Shown piece by piece: positions 45,191-56,951 of a stretch of 64,000 bases of DNA. The stretch lies in assembly GCA_032158295.1 (NCBI GenBank), contig CM063261.1, forward strand, positions 2,170,001 through 2,234,000, in the 5' to 3' direction. How positions within the stretch are numbered: the stretch's first letter is position 1; every line of letters begins with the position of its first letter. The notes under the pieces were generated by a model. It was not told where the DNA came from. It saw only the letters and a list, made by a program, of their open reading frames with translations, and made no database searches. The position numbers were made by a program, and so were the translations under genes. This stretch comes from Pycnopodia helianthoides. Taxonomy: Eukaryota; Echinodermata; Asteroidea; Forcipulatida; Asteriidae.

Positions 45191-45539
45191 GTAATGAAAC
45201 CAGGGATGCCTCATAAATGAACTTAACCACTATAGCTTGCAAGCCCGAGGAAAGTTGTAAACAAGGGTGTTTTGCTATGTGAACCAGAGACACCGGGGTT
45301 AACCCCTATACTCTTCCAAGGTAAGTGTTCTGTGTTCTTTTACGTGCACTATCAATCCTAGCACACGGGACCAACGTCTTAATGTCCCATCCAAGGGACA
45401 AAGCAATCATGGTAAAGTATGTCTTGCTCAGTTGACACACGAGTGCCACGACCAGGACTCGAACCCACACTCTGCTGATCAGAAACACTAGAGCTTGAGC
45501 CGGGTGCTTTTTTTATGAACACTCGGCCACGACACGCCA
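45191..45539 (-). mobile_element. tRNA-derived SINE, full-length copy
   Basis: Read on the minus strand from 45539: head GTCGTGGCCGAGTG (A box) and GTGGGTTCGAGTCC (B box), core GATTGCTTTGTCCCTTGGATGG, body GGTTAACCCCGGTGTCTCTG and tail GGCTTGCAAGCTATAGTGGT, ending in CATCCCTGGTTTCATTAC. A short A-rich insertion lies between the A box and the anticodon-like region. Expected transcription is by RNA polymerase III; no protein is encoded. Confidence 0.8.
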
Positions 45540-45657
45540 AGAGTGGTACATGGATATTTGTTGCCCGCTCATGTGATCGTTCTGCGCCAATGAAAATACA
45601 GCATTCAAGAAAGAGGTATAACAATATTGCATGTACCACAGGGGTTTACTGACCAAT

Positions 45658-45904
45658 AGACCCTTCCCACAATGGCGCGTGCGCACTCTCCCTACTCGGG
45701 TTGGCAAAATGAGTGAACATCACGCCTTTTTGTAAGGGACTGATGGTGGCGTGACGCACATGCGTTTGTGCGTCTGCCTTGTGCACAACCATTGATCTAC
45801 ATTAGTATAATGGAGATCAATGTGCACAACTCTATGGCGTTTGCCAACCAATAGAATCTGTACGCATGCGTGAATGTAATTAGCATATTTCATGGAAAGG
45901 TCCT
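45658..45904. mobile_element. Foldback element
   Basis: Near-complementary outer ends AGACCCTTCC and GGAAAGGTCCT. CGGGTTGGCAAA pairs with TTTGCCAACC, and the centre GTGCACAACCATTGATCTAC pairs with GATCAATGTGCACAAC. The whole can fold back on itself. Contains ACGCATGCGT-like palindromes. Confidence 0.55.
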
Positions 45905-45907
45905 TTA

Positions 45908-45976
45908 GTCTGGCCCCCCTGGGAACCGAATTCTGGTCAATTCTGATGCGATAATTATTGTGGGTTTTAAGGAGTA
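45908..45976. mobile_element. MITE family C fragment
   Basis: GGCCCCCCTGGGAACCGAAT and TGGTCAATTCTGA match the right end of the copy at 27032-27268. The terminus is decayed. Confidence 0.55.
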
Positions 45977-47156
45977 CACTGTCCTTTAATGCACAGCGAC
46001 TCTGACAAGCAAATAATAATTTAACTTGGGAAGGCTACTGTAGTACTGAGTATTCAAGAGTAACTCCTGTTTATACAGCCTTCTCCGCTGAAAACGTAAA
46101 TATTGCGTCTTAGACGGTGTAAGCCTGTAAACCACTCGTGAATTGCGAAATTGAGTTTTAAAGTCAACACGTAGAGAGGTCGTTTAGACAGTTGGATTGG
46201 CATAATTATGAAATACACGTCAACTTTAGTGAAGAATAAATGATCCCGTGTTCCACTGCTATAATAACTTCCGCTGTTGAATTTATTTTCGTCATGCGCG
46301 TCCATTTCTTTCAGCTAAAAACCCTATAGTTAGAACCCCGTCGTAAATTGCTATTCATGTGCAAATACATATTTAAGCCACGTTGGAAATGCAATACCAA
46401 AATTCATGGGCGTTTGTTGTGAGGTTTTCAATGCAGATAAATCAGATAGATTGCGGTTAGTCTAAGGAAAACAAATGTTCTGTGTCAGTCGAACATGACC
46501 TTATTAAAGAGTAAACAATTCTGTGACTGTTTTGGATGTTATTTTTGCACTCGAGGGCCATTATTATGTAGTAATGACTGGGATAGGGACTTTATCGCTG
46601 TTAATGGACCGGACCGGGCCGAGGGACAATAACAATACAATAAATACAAAATCTTCATTTTATAAAAGATTACTGTTTCGCATACGGTAAGTCTGCAAAA
46701 AAGGGTTCACATCAATTTTACGGGATGCATGATGAAATAAATATTGCTGATAATTTTAATGATAACGATAATGCCAACCTCAATTAAAGTATTCATAATT
46801 ATTTGCTCACAACTTTTGCGAACAAAGAGAGCAGACCTTTAACTAAAAATACATATGAAGACCAATCTTCGTAACAGTATCTCTAAATACGGTTTTGATT
46901 GTTTTTTCAATTTTCAAAGGTTTGATTCATCGGTTTCGATCAATCATAAATAATCATTTTTCAAGTATCTGTCATCAAATATACGGCTGGCTCTTTTTTT
47001 TTACCAATGTTTAATGGACTTGGTTAAGTCAGCTGTGTGTTACCCTAATCCGGATTACCCAAGTAGAGATTGAGAGTGTACAGCCCAGGGGAATATTTGC
47101 ATATTTCTAAAATCGGTAACCACGGGATATAGGCACTACTTCCTGCACTGTTAAGA
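45977..47156. other. No recognised gene
   Basis: AT-rich. The minus frame at 46054-46305 has no domain. Nothing else seen. Confidence 0.3.
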
Positions 47157-47312
47157 CAACCACCTCCTTGAATGGAGGCTAAGCTCCGTACATACACGTA
47201 GGTACAGGCAAAACCGCCATGAATGGAAGCTTACAACCTTGAATGGAGGCAAAGCGTACACACACACGTGGGTACAAGCAACAACCTCCTTGAATGGAGG
47301 CCAAGCATAAAC
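47157..47312 (+). repeat. Irregular minisatellite (CTTGAATGGAGG)
   Basis: CCTTGAATGGAGGCNAAGC recurs four times with CACGTAGGTACAGGCAA-type spacers. It directly precedes a family C element. Confidence 0.8.
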
Positions 47313-47337
47313 ACGGCGGATACAATGTTGAATTGTA

Positions 47338-47541
47338 CACTCTTCTGGGTCAAACTTTACCCGGTTCAGGGTTGGGACCTGACCCATTTCTGAGTCAGGA
47401 TGACCCGGAATCTGCCTTTAAAAAGGGATTTTGACACTTTTGGGTCAATGTGACAGAGATACCATGTCATGACCCAGAAATAATTCAGGCACCATGTGAC
47501 CCGGAATCCAGGTCAATTTTGATTCTGGAGTCCTTAGAAAG
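47338..47541. mobile_element. MITE family C, copy
   Basis: TA-CACTCTTCTGGGTCAAAC at the left. Contains GACCTGACCCATTTCTGAGTCA, GACCCGGAATCTGC and CCGGAATCCAGGTCAATTTTGA. The right terminus is decayed. Confidence 0.7.
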
Positions 47542-48649
47542 GTATCAGTTGAAACAGAAAACTGTTTTCGGTCAATAATATCCATCGTCTGCCTTTCTGA
47601 AGTGATGTGTTTTGAGAGATTGTCGGAGGCGTGATATCGCGCGTGTCTCTATGAGAGATGTTTAGGCAAAGAACTCCCGAGGCGTTGCGCGGGGGCGATT
47701 GTTAGAAATGGTTACGTCCTCATAAAGTGGCGAAGCGAACCAGGGGAATGAGAAGCGTGCTGGCGGATGACCACCAGACCCGGGGTTGACACTCCAAATC
47801 AGGGCTCATCTACCGAGAAATCGAGTATGTTCAGATACCTCTCTCCGGCGTAAAATGTCCGTTAGTGTTTGTTGTGCATACAGACTTTGAAGTCATTCAG
47901 ACTGTTTGAATATAAACTTGATTGCCAATCAAACCCAATTAATAGCATGTTTTATCATTCGCATCAGATTATATCAGAAAATGCACTTTCCCTTGTATTA
48001 AACAAAAAGGCGGAGTAATCCTTTTGACGCCTTCCCGGCCCCCAGCACCAAATACTGCCTAGATCCCTCGTGTAGTATCGAATGACTGGTTCTTTAACAT
48101 GACAAAATGTATGACGCCCGTACCCCTGCCTATGGGAGATTACACGAAAAATCCAGCACTTCCGGCTTAAGTACCATCTAAGATTATTCAAATATCCATT
48201 GAGGTGTTTTTTTTCCCCACAAACCCCTCAGAAAATCTGGGTTAATGCATCCTTTGTCAAATATTTTTCACATGAACAGAAAAGCATCACGAAATGCACA
48301 ACGTGGACTCTTGTATACACTCGAAAAATGTTCATGTTTAGAAAAAAAATAATCAGCAAGACCTTTTTCAGAGCTACATTTTCTTCCTCGAGGATATTAC
48401 TGTGCAAAGATGATTCAACAAGCATTCATGCCGCCATCACAAAGTATTAATGGTAAAAGCATGAGTGCTCACTGCACCGTTTAAACCTCTAAAAGATAAA
48501 AGTTAAATACACAAATTCAATTTTTTTTTTTTTTACAAATTACAGCAAGATGTGAATAGAGAATAATTTCATGAAAAATATTTGTTCAAATTTTCTTTTT
48601 TAAACGTTGGCTAATTGCTGAATAAGTTGCATTTAGACTTGTTTATAAG
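47542..48649. other. No recognised gene
   Basis: Opposing frames at 48199-48450 and 48228-48425 are shadows of each other. Nothing else seen. Confidence 0.3.
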
Positions 48650-48815
48650 ATTTTTCGTTCCGACCCTATAGCAGAGTCTTTGCCGAAGGCTGTAAGGTAG
48701 CCTTTAGCCTTTGATAGAAAGACTCTGCTAGGGTCGAAACGTCAGGCCACTGACTATTTTTTGCATGTATACCATACGTCCTTTTGGTTTGTAAGCAGTT
48801 TGCAATAGCTAATCT
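48650..48815 (+). mobile_element. GTCGAAACGT element, copy 2, with long hairpin
   Basis: GACCCTATAGCAGAGTCTTT pairs with AAAGACTCTGCTAGGGTC across about 38 bp, and the hairpin runs directly into GTCGAAACGTCAGGCCA. The downstream GCAGTTTGCAATAGCTA matches the copy at 24040-24170. Confidence 0.6.
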
Positions 48816-48919
48816 TATTTTCAAATTTTTAGAAGTGCAAAACAAAGATCTGATTTAGCAATCAGAGCCCAGAGACAGAAAATCCTCGTAACACCGTCAG
48901 TACAAAAACAAATCTCTCT

Positions 48920-48960
48920 GGTCCGATGTGGGATTCGAACCAGGGTCCACGAAGATGGAA
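48920..48960 (-). repeat. B-box-bearing tRNA-like fragment
   Basis: The minus strand reads GGACCCTGGTTCGAATCCCACA, a polymerase III B box. No A box is clear. It lies inside the unsupported minus frame 48897-49301. Confidence 0.35.
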
Positions 48961-49301
48961 ATACCCTCTATCTGTCCTTCAAAATGATCATGCTCGGGTT
49001 TGTTCCACATTTTGGTAATTTTGTCATTTGTTAAAACGATATTGTGTTTGTTGTTTTCCCCGTCGAGATTGTTTAATAATGCGAGCCCAGAGAGAAACCT
49101 GTAAAGCATATCATTTTGTTGTTTTCGGCATCTACTATTTCTATTTGATTGCTGCCGACATGGAATGAAAAAATGTCTGAAGAATGATTGAAGCTTCTTC
49201 ATGAGTACTTGATGAACTGTGAAACGAAGATGCCATAGCATTGCCGTTCTTGATCTTTTAGTTGATGAATTGAATATAATTGCCTTGAATAACACATTCA
49301 C

Positions 49302-49432
49302 AATTGACCCGCATTTGGTGTCCCGTGGGGGCCGGTATGACCCGGATTCCCAGGACGCAGAAATGGGTCAAACTGAAGCAGATTCAGGGTGATGTTAAAA
49401 TTCGATTTGTAAACCAGTTTTGGGGTTAGTTA
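49302..49432. mobile_element. MITE family C, decayed copy
   Basis: TTGACCCGCATTTGGTGTCC, CGTGGGGGCCGGTATGACCC and a GACGCAGAAATGGGTCAAAC segment; both termini lost. Confidence 0.55.
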
Positions 49433-51230
49433 TTAACAAACTAGTGATTTGTGTGGGGTCAGCTACAGTTAGACTGCCGACCTGCAAGGTTTTAATGTAC
49501 ATCTACATAACGCAATTCAGCTTTAATTGCTCTGCGATGTTGATACTATTTGTACCCTTTCATGAGGAAAGTGGCGAAAAATGTCAGCCTAAATACAGAG
49601 GAAGCAAAGAAAGCAATAAAGTCTCGTGTATGCAGCGAGATAAAAAGTAAACAACTAATTATCATCGTACTTGCTAGAGCATAAAGTGACAATACTGCTT
49701 TGGAGATATTAAGGGCTGGATATATTAATATTTTAGGCTGTATCCATTCTTCGCTTTAGCAAAAACTGAAAGAGTCGGGCACAATGAACGTCCACAAAAA
49801 TCCGTACAAAACATAAACCTTGTTTTTTTATTTTGAAAAAGAAAGAAAAAAAATGTGATTACTTGTAGTCTGATAGTTGTGTTGATTGTTTTTACTTAAA
49901 AGGATTGACGACAGTGAAGGCACTCTTTCAATTACCAATCATTTTAAAAAGTGAATATTATTTGTGCCTACATAAGTCAGTGCTTGTCAGAGTGTCTCTG
50001 TGGTTCCACATTGCATAGTCACTTTAACTTAGACAACCATTTAATCATTCCAGCCTACGTGTATCTTAACTGGGAGGCCAGCCTTTCATTTATTCCCCGT
50101 CTCATGTTGAATGTTGAGTCAATTTGCGGCAACGTATACGCTCAGCTAAGATAACATTTGGCCAGGAAACACTCTGAAGTGAACGGGTTGTGTGTGACGG
50201 AATCTCTCCATCATTGTAGTGTATTCATTGATGATGAGTGGTGACCATGATAGGGGCGGAGCGATGGGTCAGATGGGGGGGGGGGGGGTGACGAGTGTTG
50301 CTTGAATGGATTCGGAGGGGGTATTAGAGAGTATGGTGGTGATAACCGGGTGAAGACACAACCTGCCACAAGGTGGGGAGTTTCGGGGATGCAAATGATG
50401 AAAACAAAGCTCACTTAAGAGCCTGAATCGAAATCCACGACTCCAGGCACCAACGGTGAAATAAAACAAGAGGGTTAATACTTAATGAAAGGTCGATTTG
50501 AAACATATGCTTTTTATTTATTGTTACTTTCGGGGACGTCATTCCTCAAATAGTTGATATCTGGTTTGTATAATTTACTCATACTGTACAGATTGAGGGA
50601 GAAGATGATACTGATAGTGCTGTCAATGGCAGCATGACTTATTTTGATTAACACTTCCGTCCTACATGATCTACTCCTCAGTAAACAGTAAAACATTTCT
50701 GTTTGGTCAAAGAGTAGTTTGGTCGATCTAAAGAGATATCGTGATTGATTTATACAATTTTAAATCATGCCTCCAAAAAAGGATTTACGATATATGCAAT
50801 TGTCATTATTGATTCAAAATAGAACAAACAAAATGTGAATTAAAATATGTCCATCACTTCAACACAGCATACCTACGGTAGCGAGATTTAAAATTTATGT
50901 GAACTGAGGAACAATCGGCATGTACTGGAGGAAAAGTGAGTCAAGTTATCACCCATTTCTGTTTTTTTTTCATTCATAGATGAAATACCTCTAGTCAAAA
51001 TTAGCATAGCATGCCATGCCCTGTAACATGTCTTCGGAACCAAGTGCGAGCTTTGCATCGTTGGTTGTATTAAAAATTCCAAATTTCTAAAGATTGAAGA
51101 CATTGGATGTTTTCCACAAGGGGGAAAGATTGTACCATCCTGATAATGTGTCTCGAAAGCGCCAGTTGATAAAGTCTGTTTAATTAAGGTATGATACATG
51201 AAAAAGGGGACTTCATGATTAGCGGAGTGG
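49433..51230. other. No recognised gene
   Basis: A 14- to 15-base G tract lies at about 50274-50288. The minus frames at 50211-50469 are poly-proline translations of its complement. Nothing else seen. Confidence 0.3.
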
Positions 51231-51855
51231 GTCGCGGCCGAATGAAGCGTCGTGGCCGAATGGCGGCGTCTTGGCCGAGCATAATTAAACCCCGGGGAAT
51301 GCACCGTATTCAAGTTTTGTCGTTCATAGAACTTGGGTTCGAGTCCCCACCTGGGCCCAATTTCATAGAGCTGCTAAGCACAAAAATTTGCTTAGCATGA
51401 AATTTCTTCCTTGATAAAAACAGGATTACCAACCAAATTTACACGTGATTTTCAGGATAAGCAAACAACAGCTGAATACCAGTAACAAGCAATATGCAAC
51501 ACATGGAAATTTGGTTGTTAATCCTGTTTTTATCAAGGAAGAAATTTCATGCTAAGCAAATTTTTGTGCTTAGCAGCTCTATGAAATTGGGCCCTGGTTG
51601 ATGGTCACGATGCTTGTGTTCTTAAGCAAGATATTTTACCACGAGTGCCTTGTCCTTCGGATGGGACTTCAAGTGCAATAGGATAGATAGTGTATAAGAA
51701 CCCAGAACACTTATCGTGGATTTAAGAGTAAGGGTTTACCTCCAGTGTTTCTGGTTCATTGCAAGCTTCTTGTCTACAAGTTTCCTCAGGCTGCTTCCGA
51801 GGAAATCATTAAGTTCGCTTTTGAGGCATCTTTGGTTTTATTACCAGAAATTAAT
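51231..51855 (+). mobile_element. tRNA-derived SINE, split by a family B insertion
   Basis: The head starts at 51231 and carries three A-box-like GGCCGA words (51236, 51254, 51273), so the start of the tRNA-like region seems triplicated. The B box GGGTTCGAGTCC is at 51335-51346. The foldback at 51353-51594 separates the head from the core CCTTGTCCTTCGGATGGGAC and the body CCAGTGTTTCTGGTTC. The tail ends near 51855. Confidence 0.75.
51353..51594. mobile_element. Foldback MITE family B, intact copy (242 bp)
   Basis: Perfect inverted ends GGGCCCAATTTCATAGAGCT and complement. Exact 5-bp direct repeats CCTGG flank GCCCAATTT...AAATTGGGC. The centre is the reverse complement of the one in the copy at 1585-1826. 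Inserted inside a SINE. Confidence 0.9.
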
Positions 51856-52283
51856 AATTAGTACAAATCTTTACTTGATACTCGTACAAACCAACTGCCA
51901 TTTGAGAGAAAAAAATATGTCCTCTAAAACTCAATTTGCCTAATAACCTCAAAGTCCTAACAAATGAAACGTTCTTCTTATAATAAGCGTGACCACCTCG
52001 ATAAGGTCTTCACATGATAATGTAAGGAATCTGTATGTACTTTCGCAAACCTAATGATGCATCGTAGTAGTGATGCATCGATATTGACTCAAATTAATAC
52101 AAGTATCCCGTTCGCTCAACGAAATGTTTCTGCTTGAGGTATTTGCTTGCATCTTTGAAAAAAATCGTTCATCGCCATCAAGGTAATATCAACATCTTCT
52201 CCTCTGTGTGTTATGATGAAAAAGACTTTCTGAAAAGTCTGGCTTTAAAGATGTCATCACATCGTAATGTTGAATGTTTACCT
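51856..52283. other. No recognised gene
   Basis: TGATGCATCGTAGTAGTGATGCATCGA near 52057-52083 is a short direct repeat. Nothing else. Confidence 0.3.
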
Positions 52284-52380
52284 TTAAAGGTAGGGTCATT
52301 TTTTATTGATAACAAATAAAATGACCATAAAAACTTACTTGGTGAGATGCACTGCAGTTTTTGAAAGTATGAACTTATTT
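52284..52380. mobile_element. MITE family A2-related fragment
   Basis: TTAAAGGTAGGGTCATTTTT followed by ATGACCATAAAAACTTACTTGG and GCACTGCAGTTTTTGAAAGTAT, as in the 14051 and 60244 copies. No right terminus. Confidence 0.55.
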
Positions 52381-53527
52381 TTAATCAATAGACCAGACTA
52401 TTTGTCATTCCAGCTCCACTTTGGTTACATCGATTTGAACCGGAGAAATAGTGGTCAAGGGTGTGACCCTGAAATCGGTGTGTGTAACCGTTTGTGGAAC
52501 TCTTCGTGCGATCAGGTCAAGGATTATAGTTCAATGCGCTTAATTTTTCAGGCGAAACACGATGGGACAGCACTTTTACAATTTCTCTGGTTCTTTTTTT
52601 ACCTCAGTTTGTATTGTTTTGGGGTGTTTCGGTTTTGAACGTTTTGCAGTTTGTGACTTGTTGTGTTTGATGAAGACAGGATTAATATTCGGATGGCTTG
52701 CTGTTTATTCTATTGCTAATTTTCTGTTGTTAACTTCAACGGTAGCATTGAATCAATATTTCTCATCAATATTCACTATTGCGTAAAGTGAAACGCTGCG
52801 TGTTTAATACCATCACTTGGCCAAATTACCACAGCAATCTCGGCCTCTGCGTTTCATTCAGACGTTAATTCAGCCGTCAACGTTTAATGCAAGATTCTCA
52901 GAATCGTTTTTGGTTTGATGGGCGTGCATCTAGAACACTTCAAGTATTGTTAAGACGGTATTTCAGCCGTCAGTGTTTAATCCACGAGTCTTGAAATTAC
53001 CCCAGTGTGACGTGCAGAGTTTTGCGGATTAGGAAGGGGATCAAGTTGTCCGTACGTTGCCTTGTTGATCGCCAGGTTTGACCGTGAGGGAGAAATATCA
53101 AGATTGGAAACTTAATCCTAGATTGTCAGCCCTTATATCCGTGTTACCTTGAATAATAGCTTGAATTTTAGATGGCTACTTTTTGGATTACAGTTCAAAT
53201 CTTTAAATTAGCATCATATCTCACTCGTGTCCACAAAGAGCTAGCCACACTACGATAAACTTTGCACAAAATCAGAAATCCTCAATCTTTCCCTTGCAGA
53301 TTTGTTATACTCCCAGATAATTTCCAGCCAGCACCATAGGTCTTATATAAATTATACTTGAACACATTTCACGTTCATCGGATATTTTGAAATTCAGATC
53401 TATATAGTCAGTTCACAAGAGGGTTGAAAGAATGATTGTAAATGCTATTTCTGTTTTGCCTCAGTTGAACCACGCACGGTACGGAGAATAACAACACGGC
53501 GGTTATTGGCTGCAGTGTATACTAGCT
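52381..53527. other. No recognised gene
   Basis: ATTCAGCCGTCAACGTTTAAT and TTTCAGCCGTCAGTGTTTAAT (52868 and 52962 region) form a short direct repeat about 94 bp apart. No gene. Confidence 0.35.
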
Positions 53528-53600
53528 TAAAGGTAATTGGTAGAGCTGACAAAATAGTTGCAGACAGCGTTCAATTTTGGGCTCGAATCCGTTGCGTAAG
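53528..53600 (+). repeat. Degenerate tRNA-like fragment
   Basis: GGTAATTGGTAGAGCTGAC resembles an A box/D-arm and GGGCTCGAATCCG a B box, 45 bp apart as in tRNAs. Anticodon and acceptor arms do not pair well. Confidence 0.35.
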
Positions 53601-54969
53601 TCAGGAGAATATAGTGAAAAACAATGCACAATTTTTAGCATGGTCCTTAATTTGGGTTATAAACAACCAAAATCAGCTGTTGCGTTTTTAAAAAAGGTTT
53701 TCAGATACAGTTTTCTCGATTATGAATTCATTCAGAGTGAAACATTTCCCAGAAAAAAATTGTTCTAGTATGAACTTCATAATCAGTAAGCTTTCAAACT
53801 AAAATGAAACGATTAAAATTTTTTTTTTACCAATCCTGTACCTTTAAAGAAAAACAATTCAATTATACTCTTCAAACTGGCTGGAACTTAGCGTCAAGCT
53901 TCCGCAGTGACTTCAAGTCCAGTACTCATTTCAACTGCCGTATACACAAACATGAACTTGAATATCGGTCATCGGTTGGTATTCCGCGGATGTTAACTTA
54001 CCGGTTCTCTTCAAATTACCCGTTCCCAGCTTCTCAATATCCATTCTGAGAGCACTCGTTTTATGGATCAATAATTTATTTGTAGGTCTATTTTCTCAAC
54101 AAAAAGTCTAGGTACACAAAAAAAATTCCCCAAGCATGGCTTTGCGTGTCAAGAATAACAGCATCTAAAATGCAAGAGCTGCGTCATGTTTTTGCCTATG
54201 GTATAAATATGGCAGTCGTAAATGGGAATTTATTCTGAATTTAGTGTACGCGTACTGTACAATTCCTTCCAAGCTAGGGTCAATAAGAACATTATTCGGC
54301 GGTCTTGATTGAGTTGAACTAATTTCATTGGCCAGAAATAAGAATTACTCAACAGTGCCCCCAACGTGTAATAGCATAGACCCATACCCGGTCGACGCCA
54401 TATTGAATTTAGGTTCTATTTTCTACACTTAGGACGACATCATGCCCTTTCATGTACGTTTGGCTATCTCGTTTTGGGGAATGCTGGAAGTACAGTCTCA
54501 TCGACACCTGCTTACTAATTGCAAACCGGTTTTAGAGAAATTGGTTTGTTCGGACTTTCTAACAAGATGGTAGGGTTGACTTGCAATCGAATATATCTCG
54601 TTAAATGCCGTTCAGAAAGAGTCATGGTCAGTGCTTTCAAACCGGAAACACCAAGTTTGCAGGTTACGTGATTGGGAAACCTCCACCAACCAGTCAATAA
54701 GAACGATTCAAACGTCCTACCAAACAAATTTGCACAAGTCTTGCTCTCAACCAAACTAAGATATTAACATTTTTTTGGGGGGGGTTCTCCATTGGTTTCA
54801 ACACTTCGAGGTGCATATATTAATTCAGGGAAAAAAGTATTTATATCTCTGGATGACTTTGAAAATGGGTTACGGGCCCGTTAATCGTTAACAACAAGTT
54901 ACGACCATACAGTTCAACATACGTATAAGTTTCTTTTTAAATGTTGGTTTTATACCTGGCTTTTTACTC
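53601..54969. other. No recognised gene
   Basis: Frames at 53804-54049 and minus 54515-54754 have no domain. Nothing else seen. Confidence 0.3.
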
Positions 54970-55180
54970 GAGTTATCAGTTATACTGACTGACAGTCATT
55001 AGTTACTAACCTTACACTAATTTATTTTATCATAGTTATCAGTAACTACTGAGTATAGTTACCAGTTATTGACTTACATTTATCGGTTAAAAACTCTAAT
55101 TATCATAACTAACTTATAGTTTATCAGTCACTGACTCATTCTATCAGTTATTAGTAATACTGACTAGTGATAGTTTTACA
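54970..55180. repeat. Degenerate TAGTTATCAGT-type tandem repeat
   Basis: Words AGTTATCAGT, AGTTACCAGTTA, CAGTAACTACTGA and CAGTTATTAGTAATACTGACT recur every 10-25 bp. The unit is close to self-complementary (AGTTA/TAACT), so short hairpins abound. Confidence 0.65.
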
Positions 55181-56926
55181 ACATAGGCAACGGTTTACAC
55201 GAATTGACAATCGGATCTAATTGAAACTCAACCCTGTCATCCAAATTTCAAGAAAGTATAGAATAAAAAGGATTTCATACAACGATGTGGACAGACGGGT
55301 GTTTTTTCTGCCGACAATATAGTCACGATTATATTTTCCTACGTTATGATGCTTTCTCTCGTAGTAATTAATTTGTTTTAGTACATCAGTTTCTAACACA
55401 TCATGAAACAATAAAACAGTACTATTCTTAAGATTGAATGGAACCTTAAGCCCAATTTTAGGTCACGTTTTAAGTACTTGATAGTGTTCATAGTTTTACC
55501 ACTTCTTTACTAATCTCTTCGTTACTTTGAAGAATGTCAATATCCGCAGTGTGGCGTAAAGGTGTTGACAAACCGCGTGCTAGATTTGGTGGCTCAATCA
55601 TTTCGCTCAGCCACAACGAGGTCGAGCGCAAGGAAATTCTACTTTGGGGGAGCAGAGTGGCGAATAATGAGCGTGCGCTTAGCGTGGACAGACTCTGTTC
55701 AATAACACCTTTGGTATAGGTGTTGTAGTGGCTTCATTTTCAAAGTCGATATCGTAATCACACTGCAGCATTTTGTGCCGAATTCAGGACGCAGTATTTT
55801 GCACGTGTAGCTCGTGTCTCCTTTTTTTTGATATTATTACACAACACATGATACCCCTGTTTCACATCGATTTCAAAGCAAAATTCACTGTCATGCTCTG
55901 CATGTCCAGAGGGGAAGTTCTCACCGTTTTACTGTACCGTTTAAAGTCACTCGCAACAACTTTAAACACTCATATAGTACAGGGTATGATTCGAGATGTC
56001 AAGCCTAAACAAACATTGTGACATCTCTCTTCAAATTCGATCGATACAAAAGCAAAATTCACAGTCATGTTTTCCGTGTCTTATGGCATTGTTTTTTGAC
56101 TGATTGCCTCTCAACATTTAAATAGGCCTTTATACGTGTTGATTGTCTGTCGTATAGCTGTCCAACGCGATGGTATCTCTTCTTATCTCGTGTGAGAAAA
56201 ATCAATAAACGAGGAGTGAGCAGGCGCATCAGCTGGATGGACTACACTGGCCCATCTCGCCGATCACCTCCACAGCACAGCATAGGCTGGAGGGTTGAAG
56301 ACGTGATCAGACGTAGTTGGATGTGCATTATTAGCACTATCATTTTGGCGGGTTAATTTTGCGTCGGCAGCGAGGCCTATCACCCTCGGCTGAAATAGAC
56401 ATTCGACGAAGTCCGCGTGGGACTATGCATTACTGTTATACAGCTCCGAGAGCTACAAAGCCTTTCAAAAAGAGGGGGAATGCATTCGTAAATTGATACT
56501 TGAATGTGGCACACATTCAGGCTATACTTTAATGTAGTTTAGTCTGAATTGAAGTGCTAATCCCTTCTAGGAAGGGGATACAGGTATTTCTTTATAAACA
56601 CTTACAGGTGCTAACGGATTATCACATTTGTTTTGTTTACCTTACAGCGTTTGTTTTTAGAAAGGGTCGAGTTTGAGTTTGAGTTTGAGGAACTGACGGG
56701 TTGTCTTTGGAGTTGAACGGTGAGCTCCTCGCTTGGGATAGGAGGGCGAGTTCGAGTGGATGGATGGTATCCAGCAGCTGTTGTGATTTCCCTAGCGAGT
56801 GAAGGCCACGAGTACAACGTTAATCATGAGTGAAATCAAAATGTGAAGAAGAACTTGCTTCAGTTAAATTAACCACATTTCAACAAGACGACTACCAACC
56901 AACATCAGCAAGACTTTCATTTGCAG
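55181..56926. other. Region upstream of the GPCR exon
   Basis: No TATA box or first exon can be assigned with confidence. An acceptor-like TTTCATTTGCAG ends at 56926, 25 bp before the exon's ATG, so an upstream non-coding exon and intron are possible. The frame at 55534-55719 is unrecognised. Confidence 0.35.
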
Positions 56927-56951
56927 TTTTTAAGATTTAAGCCATTTCACA

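Noticed and set aside
48897..49301. 134-codon minus-strand frame
   Set aside because: It begins in unremarkable sequence and ends through a tRNA-like B-box fragment; no family recognised and chance length possible.
50888..51313. 141-codon minus-strand frame
   Set aside because: Its start lies inside the SINE head and the rest is unrecognised; likely chance.
52306..52638. 110-codon plus-strand frame with hydrophobic tail
   Set aside because: It starts in an A2 MITE fragment; the hydrophobic tail comes from a T-rich stretch.
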